The position numbers and the translations under genes were made by a program. The notes beneath the pieces were generated by a model. That model saw only the letters and a program-made list of their open reading frames with translations, searched no databases and was not told where the DNA came from. Shown here piece by piece: positions 13,227 to 20,211 of a stretch of 20,211 bases of DNA. The DNA comes from Halobacteriovorax sp. (GTDB taxonomy: Bacteria > Bdellovibrionota > Bacteriovoracia > Bacteriovoracales > Bacteriovoracaceae): the NCBI GenBank assembly GCA_002686115.1, contig NZAF01000013.1:1-20211 (forward strand), in the 5' to 3' direction. The stretch's first letter is position 1. Each line of letters opens with the position of its first letter.

Positions 13227-14510
13227 TTATTTGATATTTAGCTCTTCTTCAAGCTTCTTAAAAGTCTTCTCTTCTCTGATAGCATACATCAAGTTTTGCT
13301 TAATTTTAGGGTCTCTTGTATAGAAATCCTTAACTTGATCAGCCGTTAGCCCTGAAAGACCTGCAGACTCTTCAATTTTAGCGTTAAAGTCCTCTTCTGT
13401 AGACTCAATCTCATATTTCTTAGCTAAAGTATCAAGAATTAGTCCAGACTTGACTTGAAAAGTTGCCTTTTCTACTAAATCACCACTCCACTTAGAAAAA
13501 TATTCTTCAAGCATATCATCAGTAAAACCTTGCTGCTTAAGATTGTTTGCAAGATCTTGCTTAAGGGCGTCTTGCTGTTGAGCAACCATTGCTAGAGGTA
13601 CATCAAATTCATTTTCAGCAATTAGCTTCTCAAGAATTTCTTGATTAAGCTTTTCCTGAACTTGTCTTTCTTTTTGCTTAGTAAGGTTTTCTTTAGACTT
13701 TGTTTTAAAATCTTCAACAGACTCAAATCCCATCTCTTTAGCAACTTCATCAGTAAACTCAGGGAATTCCTTATTTTTAATCTCAAGTAGTTCAACGTGA
13801 AATTTTACTTTTGCATCTTGAAGTTCTGTTGCGTGATAGTCAGCAGGAAAAGTTAATTCGATTGTCTTTTTGTCACCTTTCTTAAGTCCAATCATTCCAT
13901 CTTCAAAACCTGGAATGAATTGACCTGAACCGATCTCTAGAAGGTACTCTTCACCTTTCATATTCTCTGGCTTCTCACCATCTTCTTTTTCACCTTCAAA
14001 GTTAAAAACTGCAAAGTGTCCCTTATCTAGAGTAACACTTTCGTCTTCAATTTCTTTCATCTCAGCCTTAGGTCCTAAGTAGTTTTTCTTAAGATCTTCA
14101 ACTTCTTGATCAGTTACTTCAACTGTATCTTTCGTGAAGCTAAGCTTTGAAAAATCTTTCAGTTCAACCTCTGGAAAGATCTCAACAATAGCATCAAAGT
14201 TAACAGATTTCTCATCTTTAAGATCAACGTTTTCAAATCTTGGATAACCAACAACTCTCACGTCTTCCTTATCTACTGCTTCAAAAAATTCTTTTTGAAC
14301 AAATCTATTAAGGGCCTCTTCTTTTGCTTGAGGTCCATACATTTTTTCAACCATAGAAAGAGGTGCTTTACCTTTTCTAAAACCTTTAATGTTTGCTGAT
14401 TTTTGTTTTTCTTTAAGAGCAGCTGTGATCTGATCACCTAAGTCTAAATTTTCAAATGAGAAAGTAAACTTTTTAGTACAGCTATTAACTTCTTCAACCT
14501 TATAAGACAT
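13227..14510 (-). CDS. tig: Trigger factor, ribosome-bound chaperone
   Basis: 427-residue trigger factor that binds the ribosomal exit tunnel at L23 and shields nascent chains. The N-terminal ribosome-binding domain (1-110) carries GFRKGKAP at 43-50, the signature loop. The FKBP-type peptidyl-prolyl isomerase domain spans about 160-245 (GHFAVFNFEG, IGSGQFIPGFEDGMIGLKKG, VKFHVELLEI). The C-terminal SurA-like helical arms follow to 427. Full length for the family. AAGGAAAGTGT precedes ATG 14510. A common clpP-clpX neighbourhood is absent. It is monocistronic, with its own promoter region after truA and a strong terminator. Confidence 0.98.
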   Translation of the reverse strand: MSYKVEEVNSCTKKFTFSFENLDLGDQITAALKEKQKSANIKGFRKGKAPLSMVEKMYGPQAKEEALNRFVQKEFFEAVDKEDVRVVGYPRFENVDLKDEKSVNFDAIVEIFPEVELKDFSKLSFTKDTVEVTDQEVEDLKKNYLGPKAEMKEIEDESVTLDKGHFAVFNFEGEKEDGEKPENMKGEEYLLEIGSGQFIPGFEDGMIGLKKGDKKTIELTFPADYHATELQDAKVKFHVELLEIKNKEFPEFTDEVAKEMGFESVEDFKTKSKENLTKQKERQVQEKLNQEILEKLIAENEFDVPLAMVAQQQDALKQDLANNLKQQGFTDDMLEEYFSKWSGDLVEKATFQVKSGLILDTLAKKYEIESTEEDFNAKIEESAGLSGLTADQVKDFYTRDPKIKQNLMYAIREEKTFKKLEEELNIK

Positions 14511-14555
14511 ACACTTTCCTTTTGCACTGTATCAATATGATAAATAGATGCCCTG

Positions 14556-14584
14556 AAACTAGCTAGAAAGGGATAGAAAGTCAA
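14556..14584 (-). promoter_or_regulatory. Possible tig promoter
   Basis: On the minus strand TTGACT (14584-14579), a 17-nt spacer and TAGTTT (14561-14556). The -35 is good and the -10 poor. It lies about 45 nt before the tig ATG in the 88-nt gap after truA. Confidence 0.3.
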
Positions 14585-14598
14585 TGAAAAGGAGGGTT

Positions 14599-15363
14599 TT
14601 AGTAAGTCACATCGTATAGGTATAGACCATCAGGAGGAGCAGTTGGCGCGAGCTTAGAAGTCTTTTGTTCAAGAAAAAAAGAATTAATATCATCTGCACC
14701 AATCTTGCCTTCACCATATGAAAAAATAGCGCTCACAATTAGTCTGACCATCTGCTTCAAAAACCCATTACCACTTATTTCAAAATAATAGATATTTTCT
14801 TCTCTTTCTAAAAAGTCCGATGCTTCCATCTTATAAAGGTCAAAGCTATAAACTTCTCTCTCTGTCGATTTAACTGGAGTTCCCTTTGTACTAAAGTTCA
14901 CAAAATCTTTTTTTCCAACAAATAAAGGCAGAGCTCTTTTCATTTTATCAATGTCTAGCTTCTTCTTTATGTGCGTCATTTTTAACGAATAGTGAGGGTT
15001 CATGACTTCACTCATGATAAAGTAATATCGATAAGTCTTTTTCTTCGCATCAAATACCGGTTGAAAATCATCACTACATCTAGAGATAGCTAGGCATCTT
15101 ATGGACTTGTCGAGAAGACTATTTAACGCCCTCTTAAGATTACAAGGCTCCATATTCTGCTCTAAGGATATCTTTGTCACCTGATTAACTGCATGAACTC
15201 CGGCATCTGTTCTTCCACAACCGATAACTTGAGCGCTACCTGCTTTAGAAAGTGTTTGTAGAACTTTTTCGATTGAACCTTGGACTGTCAGCTGATCAGG
15301 CTGCTTTTGCCAACCGTAATAACTCGATCCATCATAAGAAAAAATAGCTTTATAGGTATTCAA
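14599..15363 (-). CDS. truA: tRNA pseudouridine synthase A
   Basis: 254-residue TruA, which makes pseudouridine at positions 38-40 of the tRNA anticodon arm. YDGSSYYGWQKQ (10-21) opens the fold, and the catalytic aspartate D53 lies in GCGRTDAGVHAVNQV (48-62). Later conserved blocks include KTYRYYF, FVGKKDFVNFS and GNGFLKQMVRLIV. The start is TTG at 15363: it puts the YDG motif at the usual distance and no ATG is available. It overlaps the end of the upstream barrel-protein gene by 14 nt, so it belongs to the same transcript. Confidence 0.96.
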   Translation of the reverse strand: MNTYKAIFSYDGSSYYGWQKQPDQLTVQGSIEKVLQTLSKAGSAQVIGCGRTDAGVHAVNQVTKISLEQNMEPCNLKRALNSLLDKSIRCLAISRCSDDFQPVFDAKKKTYRYYFIMSEVMNPHYSLKMTHIKKKLDIDKMKRALPLFVGKKDFVNFSTKGTPVKSTEREVYSFDLYKMEASDFLEREENIYYFEISGNGFLKQMVRLIVSAIFSYGEGKIGADDINSFFLEQKTSKLAPTAPPDGLYLYDVTY

Positions 15364-16321
15364 AATTAAAACTCAGACCAAAAGAGGTTCCAGAGATTTC
15401 AAAGTCTTCATTTTTAAAGTTTGCGAGACTTGTTGTTTTTAGCATAATCGAAATGCTCATATCTGTAATACTACTCGTTCTTTTTAAAGAAACGGCATAA
15501 TTTGGGTTAATTCGAGTAAGTGAGAAGTCTAAACTTGCATAACCACTAAAGCCATAACCCACTTGCTGTATCTTCTTATCTTTGGCCCCATCTTCACGAT
15601 CATTTCTATTTTGAATAATAAATGCAACAGCTGGTCCACCAACAAGGTTTAGATCTACATAATTACCAAGAGACACACGTCCACCAATCATAAACTCTAA
15701 AGGAATCGTCCAAAACTGAAATCTCGTTAAACTCTTTTCTCCAGTGTCACCAAAAAGACCATCACCAGTAGCGTATGAAACTGCCAAAGATAGGTCACCG
15801 AGCAACGAGAACCTCTCTCCCTTAGAAAATTTATTCTTATAAGAGAACGTTAAATAGCCCGACTTAATACTTTTTGCTGCATCACTATTTTCAAATGTTC
15901 TTTTAAAAATACCAGCTCGATCAGCATAATCATAAGTGTCATAGATATAAGTAAATGATAAACCAGAATTCCCTCGCCCAGCATATTCCTTAGCGAGCTC
16001 TTCATTCTTGTATGTTACAATTTCTTTTTCTTTTCCAAGAAACCTTAGACGCTCGGGCTCACGGTAAGTTCTCTCTCTCCATGTGTTATCTTTTTTTGGA
16101 AAGTAACCGTTAACAGATTTTTTTTGATTGTATTTAATATCATCAATAGTAAGTGATTTTGATTTATCTTTTTTTGAGTTTGATGAATTTTCATATGGTG
16201 AATTCATCTTCTGCCCATAGATATATTGATTTGTATTTCTTGAAGTTTTTTTCTTTGCTTGGACATTAAGGAAACTTATAAGAAAACAAAGTAAAATTAA
16301 AAGATATTTAGTGCTCTTCAT
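15350..16321 (-). CDS. Predicted outer-membrane beta-barrel protein
   Basis: 323-residue exported protein of unknown function. It has a Sec signal peptide MKSTKYLLILLCFLISFLNV with predicted cleavage after QA (residue 22), then a basic Ser/Asn-rich linker to about 90, then a region of alternating hydrophobic strands: SGLSFTYIYDTYDYAD, SGYLTFSYKN, FSLLGDLSLAVSYATG, QFWTIPLEFMIGGRVSLG, VDLNLVGGPAVAFII, GFSGYASLDFSLT and a C-terminal GLSFNFEYL. The aromatic-rich last strand suits recognition by BamA. The ATG at 16321 is chosen over one at 16351 because GAGGAAG precedes it and the signal peptide begins there. It overlaps pssA by 14 nt and truA by 14 nt. Confidence 0.7.
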   Translation of the reverse strand: MKSTKYLLILLCFLISFLNVQAKKKTSRNTNQYIYGQKMNSPYENSSNSKKDKSKSLTIDDIKYNQKKSVNGYFPKKDNTWRERTYREPERLRFLGKEKEIVTYKNEELAKEYAGRGNSGLSFTYIYDTYDYADRAGIFKRTFENSDAAKSIKSGYLTFSYKNKFSKGERFSLLGDLSLAVSYATGDGLFGDTGEKSLTRFQFWTIPLEFMIGGRVSLGNYVDLNLVGGPAVAFIIQNRNDREDGAKDKKIQQVGYGFSGYASLDFSLTRINPNYAVSLKRTSSITDMSISIMLKTTSLANFKNEDFEISGTSFGLSFNFEYL

Positions 16322-17060
16322 CAATTTCTTCCTCAAGGGAAAATAACTCACCGATATTTTTCCTCTTTTTAAATGCGTATACTAAACATGATAATACATA
16401 TAGGTTTATAACGCCAAATATCATTACCTGCTCGTAAGAAATTAACAGAAGAAATACGACTATAATTAGAGCAAGAACTTTCTTTTTATTCCTTCTTACC
16501 CATTCCGAATTTTTAAATGATGCAAAGGGAATATTTGTTATCATTAATATAGAATACAAAAAGCAGTAACCTGCAGCTATTGGAGCCCCAAACTTTCCTA
16601 AATCAAATTCTGTGCTAAAAAGAACTAACCCTACAATACCAAGTGCAGCACCTGGTATTGGCAAACCTTGAAAGAAATTAGATGCGACCTTATCGATATT
16701 AGCATTAAAACGCGCAAGCCTAAGGGCCCCGCACAATAAATATGCAAACGATAAAACGATACCAACTCTCCCAAGTCCATTTAAAAGCTGAAGATAGATC
16801 ATTAGAGCTGGTGCAACCCCAAAAGAAATAACATCACTCATTGAGTCAAACTGCTCACCAAAAGCTGACTGAGTCCCAGTCATTCTTGCAACTCTCCCAT
16901 CAACCATATCAAAAATAGCGCCTAAAAGTAGTACGACTGCCGCAAAATAGAACTGCCCCTTAAAAGCAAGTATAATTGAGGCATAGCCACATGCCATATT
17001 AAGAGCTGTAAATGTATTTGGTAAAAAAAATGCAACTTTCTTAGGTCCCTGAATAATCAT
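16308..17060 (-). CDS. pssA: CDP-diacylglycerol-serine O-phosphatidyltransferase
   Basis: 250-residue integral inner-membrane enzyme making phosphatidylserine from CDP-diacylglycerol and serine. The CDP-alcohol phosphatidyltransferase motif D-x2-DG-x2-AR-x8-G-x3-D-x3-D is complete: D51, D54-G55, A58-R59, G68, D72, D76, with the last Asp the likely base. The segment FLPNTFTALNMACGYASI (12-29) is characteristic of bacterial PssA, and six or more hydrophobic segments follow. The start is ATG 17060, with AAAGGAAAG before it; a TTG at 17108 would add 16 residues not expected in the family. It follows the PSD-like gene and shares the cdsA-rseP-tsaB transcript, consistent with phospholipid synthesis. 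Confidence 0.93.
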   Translation of the reverse strand: MIIQGPKKVAFFLPNTFTALNMACGYASIILAFKGQFYFAAVVLLLGAIFDMVDGRVARMTGTQSAFGEQFDSMSDVISFGVAPALMIYLQLLNGLGRVGIVLSFAYLLCGALRLARFNANIDKVASNFFQGLPIPGAALGIVGLVLFSTEFDLGKFGAPIAAGYCFLYSILMITNIPFASFKNSEWVRRNKKKVLALIIVVFLLLISYEQVMIFGVINLYVLSCLVYAFKKRKNIGELFSLEEEIDEEH

Positions 17061-17125
17061 CCAAGTCTTTCCTTTATCTTCAATCAACGCGCTTATGCTA
17101 GCTGACAATCATGTGTTAATTTGGT

Positions 17126-17758
17126 TTATGATGAAGAAATTCTAGCAATTATTGAGTCAGTAGCATAGACATTATCATTCTTTGAAACAACTACTTCAAA
17201 ATTTTCCGGAATGACTACAGATGTCATTCCTCCAAATGGTACATACCCAATATTTGCCATCCTCATTCCTCGGTCTCCAGGCAGAACAACAAACTCTGGT
17301 TTTCTAGAAGTGAAAAATCTTAAAAATCTTAATTTTATTTCATTTCCAAGATTATCTTTCATCACTATTTCACTATTAAATTTTCCCTTAAAGCTCTCAC
17401 TAGAAAAAATACGATATATGTAAGAGTCCTCTCTAAATGACAAATCTACGATACTTCCCGAGCACGGCATATAGAGACCATAATGATCTAGAAGGTTAGT
17501 CAATAATGTAACATTAGTCCTTCCATCGCTATCTTTCCAAATATCAAAAACAGAACCAGACACAGGAGCATAAATTGTTCCCTTGGTGGTTACCTGATCC
17601 TCATGACTGTTAATTTTTTTCTTTCTAAAGAGGTATAAACTAGAGCCAAAAATAACGACCCAAAAGATAAGAAAATAAATATTTGAAAGAATTGCAAAGA
17701 AGCAAAAAATTAAAAAAAAGATAAAGAATGTTGATTTAGAGATATAAAAAAATTTCAC
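17126..17758 (-). CDS. Phosphatidylserine decarboxylase-like, active serine missing
   Basis: 210-residue protein of the short phosphatidylserine decarboxylase family. A hydrophobic N-terminus (about 9-44) is followed by IYAPVSGSVFDI (62-73; the SPADG block), TLLTNLLDHYGLYMPCSGSIV (84-104; the block with a conserved His) and NIGYVPFGGMTSVVIPENFEV (169-189), equivalent to the GLIRFGSRVDVYLP segment whose Gly-Ser bond is cleaved to create the pyruvoyl group. Here the segment is F175-G176-G177-M178-T179-S180: glycine replaces the serine, so self-cleavage at that site should not occur. Yet it sits directly upstream of pssA, the classic partner. It may be an inactive paralogue, or use T179 or S180. 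The GTG start at 17758 has no strong Shine-Dalgarno. Confidence 0.65.
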   Translation of the reverse strand: MKFFYISKSTFFIFFLIFCFFAILSNIYFLIFWVVIFGSSLYLFRKKKINSHEDQVTTKGTIYAPVSGSVFDIWKDSDGRTNVTLLTNLLDHYGLYMPCSGSIVDLSFREDSYIYRIFSSESFKGKFNSEIVMKDNLGNEIKLRFLRFFTSRKPEFVVLPGDRGMRMANIGYVPFGGMTSVVIPENFEVVVSKNDNVYATDSIIARISSS

Positions 17759-17794
17759 TTAAGAATCATATGATTTATTCACAGGAACTGCAAT

Positions 17795-18406
17795 CTAAGC
17801 TTTTTTAGAAAACTCCTTATCAAGTGACCTAAAATAGAATACCTGATCTCTAAGCTTGTTTTTCAGCACAGCAGGAAATAGTTTTTTCGAGTGATTTTTA
17901 ATGAGATCAACTGAATTAAGAGAAGAAATTGGAGTAAACTTATTTTCTCCGTGCGTAATATACTCCCCATCGAACTCAGAATTCTCACTAACTAAATGAC
18001 CTTCTTCTTCATCAAGCTCGCGAAGAAAGACTTCTCCCTTAAAAGCGGGGAAAATCCATTTCATCTTTGTGCCTATTTCACTCTTAAGAATATTGCCCAG
18101 TGAAAAAACATTGAACGAATATACACTAATGTCTTCAATCTCAAAAATCTGGCCTAATCCTTCAGAAACTCTAAGTCCAGTATATGAACCAGGCCCCGAT
18201 ATAATAAAAAGACTTGTCATGGATATATCAACTTTAAACCTTTCAAGCATTTCATTAATTTTATCGTGAATAACCTCTGAACTCTTTTTGCTCTGAAGCT
18301 CTTCGAAACTTAGCCAGTTAAAATCCTTATCCATGAAACCAAGATTCAGGTTATAGGATGTATCTAAAAAAATATAATACTTATTAGAAGAATCTAGTGA
18401 AGTCAT
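17795..18406 (-). CDS. tsaB: TsaB, tRNA threonylcarbamoyladenosine partner
   Basis: 203-residue ASKHA-fold protein of the TsaB (YeaZ) family, the non-catalytic partner of TsaD in tRNA t6A37 synthesis. The signature GPGSYTGLRVS occupies 71-81, and the N-terminal IFLDTSYNLNLGF (12-24) is the expected first strand pair. The C-terminal half is divergent, as usual for the family. The ATG at 18406 overlaps the end of rseP by 23 nt; GGGAG stands about 9 nt upstream, and no later Met would retain the first strand. Confidence 0.92.
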   Translation of the reverse strand: MTSLDSSNKYYIFLDTSYNLNLGFMDKDFNWLSFEELQSKKSSEVIHDKINEMLERFKVDISMTSLFIISGPGSYTGLRVSEGLGQIFEIEDISVYSFNVFSLGNILKSEIGTKMKWIFPAFKGEVFLRELDEEEGHLVSENSEFDGEYITHGENKFTPISSLNSVDLIKNHSKKLFPAVLKNKLRDQVFYFRSLDKEFSKKA

Positions 18407-19961
18407 TAAACAATGCTCCCACCATTAATAGCAGTAAAAGAGAAAAACCAAATTGCTGAGCAACTTCAAGCTTTCTCCTCGAAAGAGGTCCACCATTAAT
18501 AGCTTCTAGAATGATAAAAACAATATGTCCCCCATCCAATACTGGAATTGGGAAAAGATTTATGACACCAAGATTAATTGAAATAAGCGCCATAAGCTGA
18601 AAGAAGTAAGATGCACTAATACTCAATGAGTCGGACGCTACCTTGCCAATTGATAGAGGACCACCAATATTTTTAAATGACGTCTCAGCCGTTATTAGCT
18701 TTTTAAAACCTTCAAAAGTTTTTAAAATTGCATCACCCGTACGACCAAAACTCTGAGTAAAAGCAGAGATAATTCCAAGAGAAGCAATTTCCACAAACTT
18801 AGGTCTCATATAAAATTCTCGATAAGCGTAAACCCCAATTAGTTTTTGCTTTTCACCATTATTTTCTTTTACTTCAGGGCTTAATTTTAAAAGCTTTTCC
18901 TCGCCATTTTTTATAATAACGACATCTAATGCTTTACCTTCATATTTTGAAACGGCTTCTTTCAATTCATTAAAAGTCATGAGCTCTTTGCCTTCAATAC
19001 TTTTAATAATATCACCTTTTTGCAGTCCCGAATTAGCAGCAGGAGACCCCATCGTTACTCCCCCAACAACAATGTCGACAGGATATAAATCATTCGTTAC
19101 AAGTGTTTTGTAAAACCCCTTCTCTTCATCAATCATAAAAGGCTTTGGCTCAACACTTAAATCAACAACAGGTTTTTCATCTTTTAACTCGTCACTTATC
19201 AATTTATACAAGTAGTATTCGTTGCCCTCTTTCATAGAAAGTTCTTCTAATGAATATTCTACCTTCGCTTCAGACTTATTATCGCTTAATAAATAAAAGT
19301 CACCGCTTTTGGACTTTAATACTGGCATAATGAGAACCGCTGGTGATTTGGCCATCTCTTCAAAGAATATCTCAGGCTTTAATGAAAACTCACTTGGAAT
19401 CTCAATCTTAACATTCTTTCCAAGACGTCCAACTTCAAATGACTTTAGAGTGTTTTCTGTATTTAGAGCAATATCTGTAGGAGCAGCTACAACTTGACCA
19501 TTTACTTTCTTTATAGAATCTCCGGTTCTAAATCCATACTTATGTAGCTGACTTTCAACTGAAACAGCCCCTAGCTTAATTTCAGGAACTTTTTCACCAC
19601 TCATGAACAACGCCACATATATAAAATAAGCAAGAATGAAGTTTGCCAGAGGTCCACCAAAAACGATCCAAAATCTCGCCCACTTACTCTTATGAACATA
19701 ACTATATTTTTTGTCCTCTTCCGCAACACTGTCACTATTAAATGGATCATCTCCAAACATCTTCACATATCCACCTAGGGGAATAAGTGAAACAGCATAC
19801 TGAGTGAAACCTTTCTTAAACTTTAGAATTTTTGGACCAAAACCAATGGAGAACACTTCAACTCTGACGCCAAAAAGCCTCGCAAACAAGTAATGTCCTA
19901 ATTCATGAAAGAAGACGAGTGGTCCAAGAAAGAGTATAAAAATAAGTATTTTTTGAGCCAT
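18384..19961 (-). CDS. rseP: RseP-type site-2 intramembrane zinc metalloprotease
   Basis: 525-residue inner-membrane protease that cleaves anti-sigma factors and signal peptides in the membrane. The zinc motif HELGH is at 19-23, and the second motif NLFPIPVLDGGH carries the third ligand, D476. There are two PDZ-like domains, at about 127-188 and 297-362 (GSPAANSGLQKGDIIKSIEG). A segment of about 100 residues between them (190-290), with acidic, lysine-rich sequence, is not in the 450-residue E. coli protein. The ATG at 19961 is preceded by AGGTAAATT. The gene begins 7 nt after cdsA, a frequent arrangement, but dxr, which often lies between, is absent. Confidence 0.95.
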   Translation of the reverse strand: MAQKILIFILFLGPLVFFHELGHYLFARLFGVRVEVFSIGFGPKILKFKKGFTQYAVSLIPLGGYVKMFGDDPFNSDSVAEEDKKYSYVHKSKWARFWIVFGGPLANFILAYFIYVALFMSGEKVPEIKLGAVSVESQLHKYGFRTGDSIKKVNGQVVAAPTDIALNTENTLKSFEVGRLGKNVKIEIPSEFSLKPEIFFEEMAKSPAVLIMPVLKSKSGDFYLLSDNKSEAKVEYSLEELSMKEGNEYYLYKLISDELKDEKPVVDLSVEPKPFMIDEEKGFYKTLVTNDLYPVDIVVGGVTMGSPAANSGLQKGDIIKSIEGKELMTFNELKEAVSKYEGKALDVVIIKNGEEKLLKLSPEVKENNGEKQKLIGVYAYREFYMRPKFVEIASLGIISAFTQSFGRTGDAILKTFEGFKKLITAETSFKNIGGPLSIGKVASDSLSISASYFFQLMALISINLGVINLFPIPVLDGGHIVFIILEAINGGPLSRRKLEVAQQFGFSLLLLLMVGALFNDFTRFF

Positions 19962-19968
19962 AATTTAC

Positions 19969-20211
19969 CTAATGTAATAAGAAATTTATTAGCACCGCAT
20001 AGATAGGAGCAATAAATATTAAACTATCAATCCTATCATAAACCCCACCATGGCCTGGAATCAAGTGAGAGCTATCTTTGATCCCTACTTGTCTTTTTAA
20101 TTTTGACTGGATAAGGTCTCCTATTTGTGAAAAAGCACCTAAGATCATAAAAACAGGAAATAAAGATAAACTAGTTTTATTAATAAAGAAATACCAAGCA
20201 ATGCTTCCCAC
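19969..20211 (-). CDS. cdsA: Phosphatidate cytidylyltransferase, C-terminal part
   Basis: The C-terminal 80 codons of CdsA, which makes CDP-diacylglycerol from phosphatidate and CTP; the gene continues past the window edge, so no start is visible. The family signature S-x-LKR-x4-KD-x3-LIPGHGG-x-DR-x-D is intact (SKLKRQVGIKDSSHLIPGHG, then GVYDRIDS). The preceding SQIGDL and the hydrophobic final segment (LIFIAPIYAVLINFLL) also fit. CDP-diacylglycerol made here is the substrate of PssA, encoded three genes downstream of rseP. Confidence 0.93.
   Translation of the reverse strand: MGSIAWYFFINKTSLSLFPVFMILGAFSQIGDLIQSKLKRQVGIKDSSHLIPGHGGVYDRIDSLIFIAPIYAVLINFLLH

Noticed and set aside
1..20211. 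Mobile element, CRISPR, tRNA or phage signature
   Set aside because: No transposase, integrase, direct-repeat array or cloverleaf-like sequence was recognised by reading; gene style is uniform across the window.

Overview
The window is AT-rich, densely packed bacterial DNA. It most resembles a marine predatory bacterium of the Bdellovibrionota (Bacteriovorax/Halobacteriovorax type). The grounds are a TIGR02147/DUF4423 regulator paired with a small lipoprotein, a combination concentrated in that group, plus low GC and Gram-negative envelope genes. The phylum is an inference, because no rRNA lies in the window. No tRNA, insertion sequence, integrase or CRISPR array was seen.

Left part (1-5.9 kb, minus strand) is the accessory region. 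A TIGR02147 regulator and a lipoprotein form a two-gene operon with a clear sigma70-type promoter and an adjacent inverted repeat. A gene-poor stretch of about 390 bases follows. Next, reading on the minus strand, comes a compact operon of three unrelated-looking acyltransferases: a GNAT/N-acyl-amino-acid-synthase-like protein, an HxxxDG condensation/WS-DGAT-like protein and a long GNAT-like protein. A TetR regulator lies downstream, and an operator-like inverted repeat lies upstream of the first gene. This is the best candidate for an undescribed biosynthetic system, perhaps making an acylated small molecule or lipid. A monocistronic GNAT gene with its own promoter and terminator, and an apparently leaderless mRNA, sits beside it.

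Middle part: a minus-strand set (DUF309, EI24/CysZ-like membrane protein, GT9-like glycosyltransferase; 8.1 to 6.0 kb) diverges from a plus-strand operon (8.26-12.67 kb). The plus-strand operon encodes a HisC-family aminotransferase, a fumarylacetoacetase-family hydrolase, homogentisate 1,2-dioxygenase, a flavin reductase and a GNAT protein. It reads as a tyrosine/phenylalanine degradation operon that lacks 4-hydroxyphenylpyruvate dioxygenase and maleylacetoacetate isomerase in this window.

Right part (12.7-20.2 kb, minus strand) is housekeeping. It holds a single-domain response regulator, a strong terminator, trigger factor, and then a long tightly overlapping run: cdsA (cut by the window edge), rseP, tsaB, a phosphatidylserine-decarboxylase-like gene, pssA, an outer-membrane barrel-like protein and truA. 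The run links phospholipid synthesis (CdsA, PssA, PSD-like), envelope stress proteolysis (RseP) and tRNA modification (TsaB, TruA). The PSD-like protein lacks the serine that should become the pyruvoyl group.
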